Shown in pieces: positions 34,154 to 47,399 of a DNA stretch of 64,000 nucleotides. Numbering within the stretch: position 1 is the stretch's first letter; every line of letters begins with the position of its first letter. The notes beneath the pieces were generated by a model. It was not told the DNA's origin, made no database searches, and saw nothing but the letters and a program-made list of their open reading frames with translations. Made by a program: the position numbers and the translations under genes. The stretch is from contig OZ024933.1 in the NCBI GenBank assembly GCA_964017235.1, positions 12,217,962-12,281,961 of the forward strand. Direction: 5' to 3'. This DNA is from Sabellastarte sp. h YS-2021 (lineage: Eukaryota > Annelida > Polychaeta > Sabellida > Sabellidae).

Positions 34154-34730
34154 ATGATCAGCAGTCGACTGGACTACTGCAATTCCCTACTATATGGTGT
34201 AGGTAAATACAATGTATCTAAACCTCAAAAGATTCAAAACGCCCTGTGTAGAATTGTCTATAGACTTGAAAGAACTAGCCATGTCACTCCCTTTCTTCCA
34301 AAACTACACTGGCTCCCTATCACATACCGAATCTGGTTTAAGTACAATGTAATTACTTTCAAGGCTATCAAATTCACTCAACCCAGATACCTATCTTCCT
34401 TGATCAAAACCAGTTCTTTAACACGTAGAAATTGTCTTTCTCTTTCCTCAGTCTCTCACAAAAAGGCCATTGATAGGTGAGGTTTTGCAATGGCTTCCCC
34501 CACAGAATGGAACAGACTCCCACAATCAGTTGGTTTCTGTGTCCAGCTAAACATCTATTTCTTTAGACTAACATATCCTCCACCATAGTATATCTCCCTG
34601 GCAGGCGCTAACTTTCAATCTCGACCTGATACGTCCCTGGACTTTCCCTTTTTGACCTCAAGCGCATTAGAGGATGTTACATCAATTTTGCGCTATATAA
34701 ATGTTTCTATTCTATTCTATATAGGTTTTT
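34154..34730 (+). mobile_element. 3' end of a non-LTR retrotransposon (L2/CR1-like)
   Basis: It encodes the C-terminal part after RT: SRLDYCNSLLYG, IQNALCRIVYRLERTSHVTP and LHWLPITYRIWFKYNVITFK, which are hallmark motifs of CR1/L2-type LINE ORF2. A stop at 34480 and shifts show decay. The 3' end GCGCTATATAAATG followed by a TTCTATTCTATTC microsatellite is typical of an L2-like tail. It lies antisense in an ankyrin-gene intron. Confidence 0.8.
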
Positions 34731-36120
34731 AACTAGAGTTGTCCTGGTTAGAAGTTACATGTCTGTAGCAAACAAGTAGAGCATTCTTGAATTCCACAAC
34801 GAGATGCACAATTTTTTTGGTTTAGTGTTTGTTTGTTAATATTTAAAATAATGTAACTGTATTGAATGGTACCCCACTTTAAAATTTTGCTTTAGGAAAT
34901 AGTTATTGACCAGGAACTTTATCTTATCTCTGCAGCTTTGCATGAACTGGCTTCTACCACTGTTTAGGGATTCCCAGAGACCATGTGTGACTATACTTTA
35001 AAATTCCCTTTAGACCTTTGAATAATAAGGTTATCTCTCTCTCTAAATTTGTCTCTCTAAATTTTTTCTTAGAATCCAGAAATTTGGCTGACCATAATGA
35101 TAGAGGCTTTTAACGGGGATTGTGCTGCATCAAAGATATTTGTAATTATCTAGATAAAATGATTGTGTATGTGCTTCAGCCTCAGGTTTTTCTATTATGT
35201 CAAGGCTAATTAAGTGGAGGATATATCTTGTGCAGGATTAGCTGAGGTTTAATGGAGTATGTGTTCAGTAAATAGAGATTGACTTGCATCAGAATAGGCT
35301 CACTAGACAAAATTTTCGATATTTTCTCATGTTAACCCTCAAGCATCCTCCTCATGATTTATACCCATTTGAATTAAGTCTTTAGTAAAGACATCAAACA
35401 AACTGCAATGAAATCCAGTAATGCAATAATCTTGGTGATAAGAAGTATAGTATCTGTGATCATGACACACTGCAGAAAAATGTTTTATCTATGTTAACAC
35501 TAAATGTTAAATAACGTCAAGTTATAGCCAAAATAAAGATTCATAAAATAGACAGAGATGTTTTAACTATGGTGTTAATATATTTTCATGTTGATGCTGG
35601 ATTTTGAGTAATTTAGTTTTGTGAAAACACCTGCTTGATTATCTTTTTTCCTTAATCAAGGATGCTAATGAGTGTTCATGCAGGCCAGAAAAGGTCACCC
35701 ATGCTGTTATTATGTCTGATGGAGTAGGGTGAGGTTACTAATATTATAGATGGTGAGAAGATCACAAGGACCAATACCCAAGAAATACATGCCTGGGGTT
35801 ATTGTTGTAGTCATAGGGCTTCTGCTGGCAAAAAAGTTAGTTGAAATAACACGTCTATGCCCCATACTTTTTATAACTAGGAATTTTGGTCCTGTGAGAA
35901 AACTCAAGAGACATGTGGCACATTTTATAGACACTTGCTTTGTCAATGCTGGGAATAGTTTCATTCATCCTGAATCACTTTGTAGAAAAAAGTCAAAATA
36001 TTTACTTTAAAATCAAGAGGCATTGGCATAACATCTCACTTTGACTGTGTTTATGATAACACAGTTTGTCATCTTTCCATGATTTTCCATGAGTAGCATG
36101 GAAAATTCCTTATATTTTTC
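34731..36120. other. Intron, nothing recognised
   Basis: Two opposing open frames of ~85 codons near 35710-36010 look incidental; no domain or repeat was identified. Confidence 0.4.
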
Positions 36121-36444
36121 AGGAGAGACATGATAGGTATACCAGGGATACCTGGAGGCAAAAGATGGCTAAGTTTAAGGCTGCTAATAATTTTGTTGAC
36201 AAATGTCATATGCAGATATTCTGAAAACCACCAGCTTAGGAACACTTGGTGACTACCTCATGGTGACAAAGGTCATACAGCAGTTTGCACTGGCAACAGT
36301 CACGCTGGGTCCATCGTCATTCCCCTGTGGTAAATGATCCAAGTACACTTTATAATAACATATCAATGGCTAGAAATAGTTGTGCAACCAATCAACCTTA
36401 ACAGGGCTATCAAAGCCATTGGCAAAGATTCAAATCTTTCTTAA

Positions 36445-37260
36445 GTGTTAGTCACAAAGAATAGGTATAAAATTTTGTCCAATGACACTACAGATGAGGA
36501 GATTATAGCTTATGCTAAGGTAATACACAGCACCTTGTATCATCTAGCCCCTGCCAACATTATTCGTGCTAGGGCTACTACACAAATGTACATTAAGAAC
36601 TGGTTTGCTGCCTTACCAGAACCTACTTAAATTATTTTTAATTATGGGAACATGAACATTGAACACCAAATAGGTACGAAGTCATTTAAATATTAGAAAC
36701 ACTTTGTAAATGTGGATCCTATTAATCAACACATGTCTGATCAGACTCAGGCCATTCTTGAACATATTTCGGTGTAATAAAGCTTGTCAGGAGACTTTAT
36801 TGAGTGCATACAGCAGAAAAGTAAATAATTTAGGCAATTTCCCATTACCTATTTTAAGATATATTCAAGCTCTCCAATAAATTATTTACAAATTTTAGAT
36901 AATATTACTAACCATCATGCAGTTGAAAAGAGTGAAGTATCTCATTTTTGAAGTCACAACGTTCTACCTGAATCTCAACTTAACATCGATGCTTGGCAAG
37001 ATTACCTGCAGGACAACTGGGATACAGTTGCTTGAATTTGACTTTCGTCTAGAGTTTGATCTCCCATACATTAGAAGCCACTAACATTAACAATGCTACT
37101 GCAATCCAATTTCTTGATCACGCTAACAAGTATTTGCATGAAGGATCCATTCATTCTAAATGTTTCCTTTTTTCAGAATTGTTCTCGGGCTGTTAATTAC
37201 ATTATGGCATCTTTTGGCTACAAGACACTTTACAATTATATAAATGATTTCCTAAATATT
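36445..37260 (+). pseudogene. Fragment of YR retroelement 3 (pre-RT region)
   Basis: Near 36965-37010 LPESQLNIDAWQDYLQDNWD matches the pre-RT segment of the intact element (IKSGLNLEAWERHLSDYPN). A frame-shifted ATNINNATAIQFLDHANKYL then matches LTNIDVKNHFTALQHPKEVA. RT catalytic motifs are missing. The 61-codon frame at 36445-36630 in the same orientation is open but matches nothing recognised. It sits antisense in an ankyrin-gene intron. Confidence 0.6.
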
Positions 37261-37733
37261 AACCTTAAGTCCAAGATTTATAATGGCTAATATTGTTTAA
37301 TCAAGTTCCTTCTAGATCTGGAACTAAGAAAATATAATTATTAGAACCTTTCACTTCCGTTATTATCCATTACAAAATTGCAGTCAATAGAACTGCTAAG
37401 ACCATATTTATGTCACAAGAAAAATCATCAAATATTCAAAAACATTTGTGATAAGTGTGCCTGTAAGAAAACTCTTGCTAAAAGGCAGATACAGTCAATT
37501 TCAGGCTTAATAATTTATAAATTAAGTGCGTAAGGCTCTGAATCGTATGTTTGGGTTTTTGTTTCAAAAGAATTCTATGCACACAATTGAGGAAAATAGT
37601 ATGAATTAGTTTTAATAAATGTTTGGGCTGACGTTTGATAAACCATCTAAGAAGCAAAAAACAATACAGTTTTCCATTACAAAATTGGTTATAATCAATT
37701 TTCATTCATAATGAATTAAAGAAAACAACTTAC

Positions 37734-37949
37734 ATCACTTGTTCTCTCCTGTCAAGAGTGTTGACCAATAATTCATCATACATAGCTTTACAAGCATCAT
37801 CAGTACCTCCCCAAATACCAACTGCAGTAAGTGGTGTCATTCCTTTGTACTTGTATGTAATGTCTATGTCCTCAACTTTCAAGAGTCTTTCAAATATATG
37901 GCTATGTCCCAATGCACAAGCCTCCACAAATGACTCACCAAGGTAATCT
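37734..37949 (-). CDS. Ankyrin-repeat exon cassette
   Basis: 216 bp, phase 2 both ends. Acceptor CTTTCTGTTGTAG|A, donor GTGAT|GTAAGT. Translation: DYLGESFVEACALGHSHIFE, then YKYKGMTPLTAVGIWGGTDD and a YDELLVNTLD end. ALGHSHIFERLL and GMTPLTA are close to the textbook ankyrin consensus. It is the shortest of the cassettes. Confidence 0.8.
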
Positions 37950-38179
37950 CTACAACAGAAAGTATTGTTTATATATTGACTGGACAAAGGTTGATCTGAT
38001 CACAGTTCATATCGCCATATGATTGTTACCATTCGGAAAGATGAAACATATTTTATAATAAATACATGGAAAAATTAACATGTTTTTATAAAATGTGACA
38101 AGGCATTGTTTTCAATCTTTTGAAGATGCACACGACTGTTATCTTTTCAGAATGTACATAAATATTTAAATTTTCTTAC

Positions 38180-38416
38180 AGTGCTGATTTCCCTTGCATA
38201 TCTTCACCTATCAAAGTATCTTTCTGATTTAGTAACACATCATAGGTTTCAGAACACTCTTTATCAGTACATCCAAGTCTCCCAACTACCATCAATGCTG
38301 TTTTTTCATCTTTTCCTTGATGGTTGACATCCAAGTTTTTCAGCTGCATTATTTTCTTTACTGCTGCTGCATTTCCTTCTTCACTTTTGCAAATGAGAAG
38401 ATCCTGGACTGTTTTC
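38180..38416 (-). CDS. Ankyrin-repeat exon cassette without internal start codon
   Basis: 237 bp, phase 2 both ends. Acceptor TGATGCAG|G, donor GCACT|GTAAGA. The minus-strand frame is open throughout and reads KTVQDLLICKSEEGNAAAVK, LKNLDVNHQGKDEKTALMVV, and TYDVLLNQKDTLIGEDMQGK. Junctions are in frame: AG+G gives Arg with the upstream exon and CT+A gives Leu with the downstream exon. Confidence 0.78.
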
Positions 38417-39214
38417 CTGCATCAGGTATAATGAAAACAAAATCAATCTCCACTTTTCAGTTAGTAATTCAAATGCTTAAAGAGTTGGTAATTTAGCAGA
38501 ATGCAACAGCTAGCTTTGATCTTTTCGAAAGAACAGAAATGTTAATAAATTTCAGTCAATGACATGTTTCAAGGATGAGAATGGTCCAGCAGATAAGGCA
38601 GTTATAAATCACTCATATTGTTGATAAATATTTTTACTTTGAAGGAAGACTAAACTTGAATTTACTACCTGATTGCTAGTATTTTTCTGTAATGTTATAG
38701 CGACAATACCATGACAGTTAAAAGTTGCTAAAAATAACATTTTTAAATCTCAAATTTTATATGTGAAAAACAACAAAATGTAAAGTGATTATGGCTGTAT
38801 TTTTGTTTATTTACGCATTCCATTTGACATTCGAGTAGGGTGTTAAGACACGACATGTGTCAGTCCACACCTGGCCCTCTAAGTCTGTGTGAGAGGATAC
38901 TTTCATAGCATTTTGGGTACCAGTCTAAACCACCTTAGTTGTTTACTTTTGGGTTTCTGGCAATTATGTAACCTTACGTCTCATTGGTCTATTTGTATTC
39001 AGTTTCACTCCTTTTCTTCACAACAAGCTTCAGTTTTGAGCCAAGCGTTTTTATTCCTTGGCTCACATTGTATATGGATTTTTATTCTTTTAGTGTTTAT
39101 TATGATAAATATTGATGAACAGTTTGTTGTGCATGAACTGGAACTATAAACATCACATAACGCTATAGTGGTCACGTCTCTGTTGGAAGAGTTACCACTG
39201 ACCCCTGCTCTCTC

Positions 39215-40450
39215 TTGACTTTTTCGGCCTCTTTTAGGCCGGATAAAAGGGACTGTCTAACCTATATTGCTAGGGTCTCCTTGGCCAATAGAAGCAAATG
39301 TTCTCATTTTATTATGTCACATAAGCTTGTACAGTCAGGAAATAGTGCTGCCAGTGGGTTTGTGGCTCAAGGGCCAGTGGACAGACTGCGTTTCAGTTCC
39401 TTGAGCTATAATCTAATGTGAGTTCTGGTGATGAGCGTCACAACGTACAATTCAAAATACTCAAACAGTTAAAGAAAGTCAACCAGCATCTTGATGCAGT
39501 GGAGCAGAAAGTGGCAGAGAATGATCACAACAACAGGGAGGATGGCAGCAATAATGACGAACAGTCCAAGTTAAGTAAAGTTTACAAAAAAGTATTCTTA
39601 AAGCTTAAAAAGCGTCAAGATCACGTTAAAAATGTTTAAAGTGAACCTGAAATTGAAAGTGATACCAGTATCCCAGATCTCCCTTCATTGCAAACTTCAA
39701 GTTCAGTCCAGAAACAGGTTGATATGAGGTTGCGTGAACTTGAGGCCATACACGATAAGACAGATAGATATTGTGGTGAAAAAATTAAATACAACCCGGG
39801 CGGGGGGACATTGATGTGATGGTAAAGTATAAAATTGCATGGCAGCATGAAGCAATATTGGGGGAACAACTAGGTCAATTAACACTGATGCAGTTGGTAC
39901 AGGGCTTTACCCAGAATATACTGGATGAAAATGATTCAGGAAAATGCAAGCACATGCTCGCGTGAGTATATGGCAGACTACATGGAGAATGTCACTGATT
40001 TTAGGTATCCAACAGCTAAAGCAGAGCACCCAGTCTTATGCTGTGAGCTTGAGCGAAGAAGTGTAACCCTGAATGATACCCCCAGAATTGACAGAATTTG
40101 ATGCATCCAAAAGCATTCTGCTCATACTTGGGGAAAATTGGGAGACATTAGAAAACCTTGGTTTTGCAAATACTATCAGCTAGGTACATGTCAGTTCTAC
40201 AAAGAGCATAAGGTGGCAGGATAAACCCAAAAACAAATTTGTGTGTTTTGCTTACAACAGAGTCGTGTTGTGTCCCATCCTGATTTGTGAAAAGGAAAAA
40301 CGAATAAGCAGCTGCTCAACGTCGCACCTGAGCAGCTGTATAGATAAAGCCTCCTCATCTGTTATTTCAAGAGTTACTGGTTATAATGCAAAAACAGAAC
40401 ATCAAATACATTGTGACAAAAGTAAATATAATCATAGTGTGAGTAATTAA
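39215..40450 (+). pseudogene. Decayed Gag-like region of YR retroelement 4
   Basis: A lysine-rich coiled-coil frame (39418-39639: ILKQLKKVNQHLDAVEQKVA) is followed by QKQVDMRLRELEAIHDKTDR. A zinc-finger-like segment near 40160-40270 follows (CKYYQLGTCQFYKEHK... ICVFCLQQ). The finger aligns with CKYFNEDKCTHESSHG...VCLYCSKQ of the intact element. Several stops and frame changes interrupt it. Confidence 0.7.
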
Positions 40451-40518
40451 ACTAACAAACTATCCACTATAAAGCAGTTTAGTGGAAGATGTATTTATGC
40501 AAAGCATTGTAATCCAAA

Positions 40519-41700
40519 ATGGTTGAAAGTTTGACGGTTTGTCCCCTGCAGCACTCTTTAATGGTGTATAGATCCGTTACCAAGAGTGCAAATAGGTCAT
40601 ATGTGCAACTGGTGAAGCAAGGGGAAGTACGTTTCAATAAACATAACAATGCCGGTTACATTACCAGTACTGGAATATGTAAAAACTTGCACAATCATTC
40701 ACAAAAAAGTGTGAAATCAGAGGTCATAAAGGAGAACGCACAGGCGAAGCATATTAGTGCACAGCATAATAATGAAAATGTAAATAGTTTGACTCTGTAT
40801 GGCCTCCCAAAAATGGTAAGTTTACCCATACACAGAGTTCAGTGCAGCGCAAAGTTCACACTGAAAAGGCAGGGGATTATATGGTTCATGAGCAACCAGA
40901 CAACCATGTTTAATACAGGCTCATCTATGATATCAACGCTAATGGGGATGATAAATTCATCCATTCACTATTTTAATGAATGTACAAAATATATAAAAAC
41001 AGTTCCTGATTGTGACATGTATTACAAGTGCAGAGAACAAAGCAATTTTTCCTTTGGTTTTGTTCCACAGTGTGATCAAATATTACCAGATGAGAATTGC
41101 TTGTCAGACGATAATAAATATTCACTACTTCAGTTGTTTGAGCGAGTAAAAAGTTCTGGCAAACCAAATTTTCTAGGAGCTAAAGTTCACTTGCGATTGC
41201 ATGTTGACATGTGGAAACAACTCCTGTCAGAATACTGGGACAAGCAATTATTGCAGTTCCTTGAATTCGGATTTCCGGTGCGCTTTAATATGTTAGGAAA
41301 ATTAAACCATACTAGAGAAAACCATAAGTCGGCAGTAGATTATTTGCATCATGTTAAAACATATTTGGACAAAGAAATCAAATTTGGTGCTGTACTTGGC
41401 CCTTTTCAAACTGAACCTGTTCTTAATCTTCACATTTCACCTCTTATGATGAGACAAAAACCTAATTCAGAAACCCGTAGACTCAGAGTGGATTTGAGTT
41501 GGCCACTGGGAGTATCCGTTCATCACAGTGTGGAAAATAATGTATATATGGGTTCAGAGTTTACTAACCTTTCGCACAATAGATGATCTTATTGAAAAAT
41601 TGGCTAAAATAGGAAAAGGTGCACACATACACAAAATTGATGTAACCCGGGCTTTTAGACACCTTCCTATGGATCAGTTCGACTATGATCTTATGGGCTT
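40519..41700 (+). pseudogene. Decayed ORF2 of YR retroelement 4
   Basis: A 355-codon open stretch (40519-41586) holds the pre-RT region. ANFLGAKVHLRLHVDMW-type sequence matches GARIPIKSGLNLEAW, FGAVLGPFQTEP matches FGAILGPFDKPP, and TRRLRVDLSWPLGVSVH matches KRRVILNLSYPYGGSVN. A frameshift at about 41560 moves the continuation (FRTIDDLIEKLAKIGKGAHI, then KIDVTRAFRHLPMD, motif A) into another frame, and it stops at about 41705. RT palm, RNase H and recombinase are lost. Confidence 0.82.
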
Positions 41701-41977
41701 GTACTAGGAGGGGACGTATCTTGATACACATCTCACGTTAGGCAGTCGCCATTTTTTCTCAATGCACAAGTGACATGGTGTGTTACGTTTTGAGGTGTCC
41801 CGGCCATGAATCAATTTGGACTAACTATCAGCAAGAAAAAAACTGGTCCACCCAAATACGCAAGCAGTTTCTCTAGGCATGTTGGTAGATACTATTAATG
41901 GTACAGTAATCTATTTCAGAAGAAAAGCAGACCTTGATTTACCAGTTTCTGATGCTACACCATAGGTTAAAGTAAGG

Positions 41978-42480
41978 TGAGAAAAGGTCAGTTGGAAGGT
42001 CATGTTCAAAGTCTCAAACCAAAAGTGAATTTGTGTTTGCGGTTTTTATTTTACATGTTAGTTTATGTACAGAGGGTTAAAACAAGAAAAGGTTTGAAAA
42101 TTTAAAAATTTGAAAATCACCAGCCCATAAGGGGCATATACATATAACACATAAGATAAGCAACTTGTAGTGACTAGCACATTTACGACAATTACATCAC
42201 TATGAGAGTTGAATAATATACAATTTGTTACTGACTAGCATACTAAAATTGTATAATACTAAAATCTATAGTCAATTGGGGGCTACCAGGAACTGCACGC
42301 CCTGCCTTGGTCTACATGTTTGTACATCTGTTTTATGTCATATCCGAGAGGGGGAACCACGGTCCGCCTGGCCCAACCTTAGTTCATCCGGATCTGAGTT
42401 TAATCAATCGCTTTTGCCCTTGTACCAGGGAAGGGATGGTGGGAGTAAAAATAACCTTGTTTGTCCTTTGACTACTTGAT
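41978..42480 (-). repeat. Inverted terminal-repeat fragment of a YR retroelement
   Basis: Read on the minus strand, 42141 down to 41978 matches the B repeats at 16451 and 17102 (CTAACATGTAAAATAAAAACC). Farther upstream on that strand, about 42390-42340, GGGCCAGGCGGACCGTGG matches GGGCCAGGCGGTCCCTGG at 16927. It is a minus-oriented 3' end directly abutting the plus-oriented element 4, so it comes from a second insertion or an inversion. Confidence 0.7.
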
Positions 42481-42689
42481 TCAATATGCAAGACCCCTAT
42501 CGCTAACAGGAGTTAGCCATGCTTTGATGTCAATGTAGGAACGACTTAATATCTAGTAGGAATGACTTGCTGTCTCGTGTTGATGACATTAAGAAATGAT
42601 AGGAAAACAGTTCTATATCCCTTCCTGGGCTCCTTAGATACCTGACTTATCTTGAGGGAACAACACAATTATTTGTGGTAACATATTTT

Positions 42690-42960
42690 AACTGATGGGA
42701 ATGACTGAATATGTGGTGAATACGACTTACTAAATAATGGTAACGAGTCAATCAGTGGTGGAAACAACATAAGAAGTGGTGGGATTGAGTTAGTAAGTGG
42801 TTGGAACAAGTTAGTAAGTAGTGGGAATGAGCTAGTAAGGGGTTGGTATGAATGAAAAAACAAGGATTTACAATATTGTGGTAACCATTCCCATGACTTA
42901 TACCATTACCATAACTTAGTATCACATTTCTATTACTTACTAAGTTGCAGGAATGATATA
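42690..42960. repeat. Degenerate minisatellite with an inverted arm
   Basis: From about 42690 to 42855 a ~22-bp unit like AGTTAGTAAGTGGTTGGAA repeats imperfectly. From about 42885 to 42950 related words occur inverted (CATTCCCATGACTTAT, TTACTTACTAAG). Together they form a loose long-arm inverted repeat. Confidence 0.55.
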
Positions 42961-45900
42961 TCTTGTTAGTAGACTTGTTCACTCAACATAACAAGCTCCG
43001 TACAAATACGAAGTTAAATGCTTGTCAAAATTCTGGAATAAAATTCTTTGGTGGCACTGCTTTCTAGTTGAAGATTTCATTGCAAGCGGTAGGTTTCAAT
43101 TTAGTAATTGAGTATTGAGTAACTGAGCAATCTACTTTACTGTTTCTAAAAGTACAAAGGGCTATTGGGACTGAAAATTACAGTATAGGGTAGTTAGCAA
43201 ACTATACATGATGTGTAGGTCTTTCTCTACAAGCTGCAAAAACGGTGTTTTGGTTTCCTACATCCTACAGAAACTGTCTGGTTTTTCTTTGTAGGATGTT
43301 TCTGCAGATTTAAATAAAATAACAATTTGAGATATCATAAGACTGGTTAGCCCTTAAAGGTTCCACCAGACAGCACAACATACTGTCCAGTTTTGGATGT
43401 GTCGACAAATATGGATTCACACATACATAAAGTTTGCAGCCCTGACATTTTATGTAAATCAGGCACTGCCTTATTAGGCATGTTACTGCACTGTAAAAAC
43501 TCTTTTATGCCAAAACCCTTTTAACAAATGAAATGTTGGAATTGGACTTTCATCAAAAATAAAGTCTATATACTTTCTGTGTTATTGTATTTGGATTTCG
43601 CCAAATGTCCAGTCAGTAATCTGTGGAGACTTCCTACACAAATTTAACAACTTTGTTTATGGTAAACGTAGATTATGCAACAAGTTTGAGATCTCAACCT
43701 TAACAGATGGTCACTTCATTCCCTTTGACATCAACTTTAATTTCAAAGTACATTCTTGGTCATGAGTGTACTGATAAGTCCAGAGTCATTAACATTCTCA
43801 TATATTGTAATTTGGCCTGTGTTACTGGTCCAACACATATTTTTGATAATGGCCATTTTCTTGATCTTCCGCTCTGTGGTCAGTCCTTAAATGAAAATGG
43901 CTTCTCTACGTGAAAATGAATTTGGGGACGATCAATTGGTGTCCTGGATCTGTTTCCACTAGAAGTTGGTTTACTGCCAAACAAGTTCTTTGTTAACAGC
44001 CTTGGATAGCATTGATAACGATATATTGCTTGGTAACATCAGATTCTGGTCTAGTCTTAGTAGAATTGCCCTCAAGTGATTTGTCTCCTTATTGAGTGAT
44101 TGTTGTCAGGCCATAAACATAGGTTCAAAACTATCTAACTTCTGATCATCTAAGGAGTTCCCAGGGATTATTATTAGGTATACTATTATACTGACTTAGT
44201 ACAACTGCACACAGCAACGCCACCAACACTTGTGCTGACATCAGACTTCAGTTTTTACACATGTAGTCACTTGTGAATACTTCTGCTCTGACAAATGTAA
44301 ATGCTTACATTTAAGATGTCCCAAGATTGATATTTTACAGTAAATTAAGAATTTTTTTCATATAATTTTGATAATATTTTGGCCTTTGTGAAATGTTGTT
44401 ACCTAAGATATTTCATAACTGCATTGCCCTCAGAACTAAGATTTCTTTCAAATTTCACAATCCAACCTCATTTAGCAGGGCATTTTGCAGCAGTGGGACA
44501 GCTAAACAACTTTTAAAAAATCATATTGTAACAACTTACCTGAGAAAGACTGGAAAACTTGATAAGTTATTAGAGAATCCGAGGATATCACATAATTTCT
44601 CCATCTGTTTAAAGCGACAACTTTTTGTGACAGTTTCAAGCTTTTCAAGCAAACGTTGTCTGCAAATTTCAAATTTTTATGACAAAATTATACTTGTTCA
44701 AATATACCCATTGATATTTGGGAGGTACATTTCAAGAATGCGCAAACTCTGTCCAAAGTGTTTTAACATACCACAAGCCACCGAGGATTCACTAAAGGTT
44801 TTGTGTAAACAGAGGTGCGTTTTGACATATGCCATCTTCCTCTTTTGAGAATGATACCTACCTCCCATGTAGCATTTTAATGTGGAGGTAGACATGGTAT
44901 GTTTTAAGTCTCAAGGTTAATCTTTTAGCTTTTAAAAAGGAACACTTAATTTATAAAATTTAAATTTTTTTTTGCATGACAATATCTTCTCTTTGTAGTT
45001 ATTGATGAATATTACTTAGTGGAGTGAATAGAACTATTCACTAATGTTTTATTTGTTGATAAGATTTTAAAAACCCTGTAAAATCTTTGATTAACACTTA
45101 TTAATACCTCCCTTTATTTTAAAGGACTGACTTCGTGAAATATGAATGGTCCACTTTTTTGTGATCAGTTCCTCTAATGTTTGAATAGAAGATGCTATCA
45201 GAAATCAGGTGAGCCTGACCAGGGTAATGCAAGCAATTATGTCCTTTCTCAGGATACATTTGGCTGTCCATGATTTTCTTTATCATTTTGAATGCTTCAT
45301 GTAATGCGAACTGTTGCTAATAGAAGTGAAATATGGAAGCTATGGCAGTGGTTCATGGGTGACATATCAAGATAAAACAAAACATGTCATTTGCAATGTT
45401 TTTTTTTGTTTCTCTGTGATTTTAGTTTTCTTGTTACACTTGCTTGGATCTCATTGAATAATTTGAATTCTAAACTTAGGGGAATCGGAACAAGACCTGA
45501 CACATGCATTACCTGAACTTTTATGGTGTTTGGGCTGATGGACCTCAGAGGAACACAAATAACAGACCAAGGTTTTATTCTCATTCCTATAGCTTCCTCT
45601 TATGCCACACCAATAGTGACTGATGGCTTCGAAATTTGTGGTGAACATGGATAATATATAATTTATGCTCCAGGCTGTAATGTTTGCATTTGATGTCCGT
45701 CCTAAATATTCTAAGCTAACTACAATGACATGAGTTAAGAGCTGTTGAAATCAATGACACATTATCAAGATGCAGATGATGAAAAGAAACTTTATCAACA
45801 TTACATAGTGCTTGAGATAGAACTTCTCCGTCTTCAAAACTTGGGTTCCCAATACTTTGTTTCCTACTGAGAAGTGTAGGGTTTTGGATTTGTATCTTTT

Positions 45901-46711
45901 CTCAGTTGCTACTTTTGATTTTATTCAGATGTTAAAATGTCTGAGCTAGCACAAGTTTTACATTTTTATATAGGTCATTTACCATGAATCACAAAGCCAG
46001 TGTGCCCCACTCTGCATAGAAATGACAAAAAACAACATTTTTTGTCTTTGTTTTTATCTCATTTATAAGCTTTTTCACAAAAAAATTTTCAAATGCAAGA
46101 TTTACAGAGCAAAAAAATATGAAGAAAGACATGTCATCAAGCACTTCTGTTAGGATGCTACATTGTGAGATCTAGACAGTTTGTATTACATAAGCGTGGG
46201 AAGTGTATCTCCCAAATATCAATGAGTCGCAGATGGTAAGTTATAAATAAATGTCATAGTAGTGGCAACATGTTGATAAAAATTGTACATAAAAACTAGA
46301 AATCAGAACTGGAAATCCTTGATCTCCATCATTTTGTTTAACGTTAACATTTTCAAAAGAAGCCATTTAATAATATGGGAAAGTTAGATGTAAACAAAAT
46401 ATAACATTACTTTGATAAAGTTCATAATTGACTACTGGTCTTCCTGAGCTGACCTCATTGTGCTTGCAACAGTGTAAATTAACTGTTTTAATTCTGAATA
46501 TCAGGTAGATTCTTTTATTTTGAAACCCATATTATGCATTATACCAATTCTGCGTTCAACATATTGTCCTAATGTTTACCAATCTTTACTTTAAGTTTAT
46601 TGGACTGCGACTTTGCTAGTGCAAATTCAAAATACCTTTTATTTATGAAAAGATAATGCATTTCCATTTGCATTTATTTTGTGAAAATATTTCATGTCAT
46701 GAAAGGCATAC
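42961..46711. other. Long intron part, nothing recognised
   Basis: AT-rich intron between ankyrin exons. A 151-codon plus-strand frame at 44393-44848 has no recognisable domain. No RNA gene was seen. Confidence 0.4.
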
Positions 46712-46951
46712 CTAGCACTTTTTCCAAATTTATCAACAGCTGTTACGTCTGCTCCATTTTTTGCAAGTAAATCATAAATGTTTGCTGACTTTTCATCATC
46801 AATAAAAACAGGAACACTCATGATTGGAGTACGTCTACAAAAATCTCTCTGATTTACATCAATATTCAACCCTGGTGTGCTTAGGAGTCTGCTGAGGGAT
46901 TTTATATGGCCTCCTTGGACTAATTCATGAACATCAGGAAAAAGCTGTTCG
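46712..46951 (-). CDS. Ankyrin-repeat exon cassette
   Basis: 240 bp, phase 2 both ends. Acceptor GAATATATTTTCAG|C, donor GCTAG|GTATGC. Translation: EQLFPDVHELVQGGHIKSLS, RLLSTPGLNIDVNQRDFCRR, TPIMSVPVF, then YDLLAKNGADVTAVDKFGKS. The NGADVTAVDKFGKSA end is the clearest ankyrin turn of the array. Confidence 0.8.
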
Positions 46952-47399
46952 CTGAAAATATATTCAACTATTACAATTACATGTTTATATCGTGGTTTAA
47001 AATGATCTTTGAGTACTATTATATTGTATCTACATTTTGAAGTTTTTGTTATGTAAAATTAATAAGTAATGATATGTGAGATGCCACTGTGAAAGATTAC
47101 TTCTGCATTGGAAATAAGTAAAATTGTGTAATTTAATACTTGCAAACTATCCATTTTCCCTCGAAGAAAAACAAAACAATAACAATCAAAAAGTTGAAGT
47201 TTTGGGATGTTTCACACAGTGGTGTACATGTATAGTTTCAAATGAGTAACTCAAAATTTGTTTACCTCTTATTGGTCTATTGAATTGAACATTGACTTTT
47301 ACAGAGTTTCACATTGCTTTAATAATTTTAAAGAATCTAAGACCTAGTAGAATTGTCTAATCGAATCGAATCTACTGCTTTACAGGCGCAATATCTTCC
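46952..47399. other. Intron, nothing recognised
   Basis: No repeat or coding signal seen. Confidence 0.4.

Noticed and set aside
35710-36010. Opposing frames of 84 and 86 codons
   Set aside because: Both strands are open over the same bases, with no recognised domain and no repeat family.
44393-44848. 151-codon plus-strand frame
   Set aside because: No domain, biased AT-rich composition, and located in an intron of the opposite-strand gene; chance is likely.
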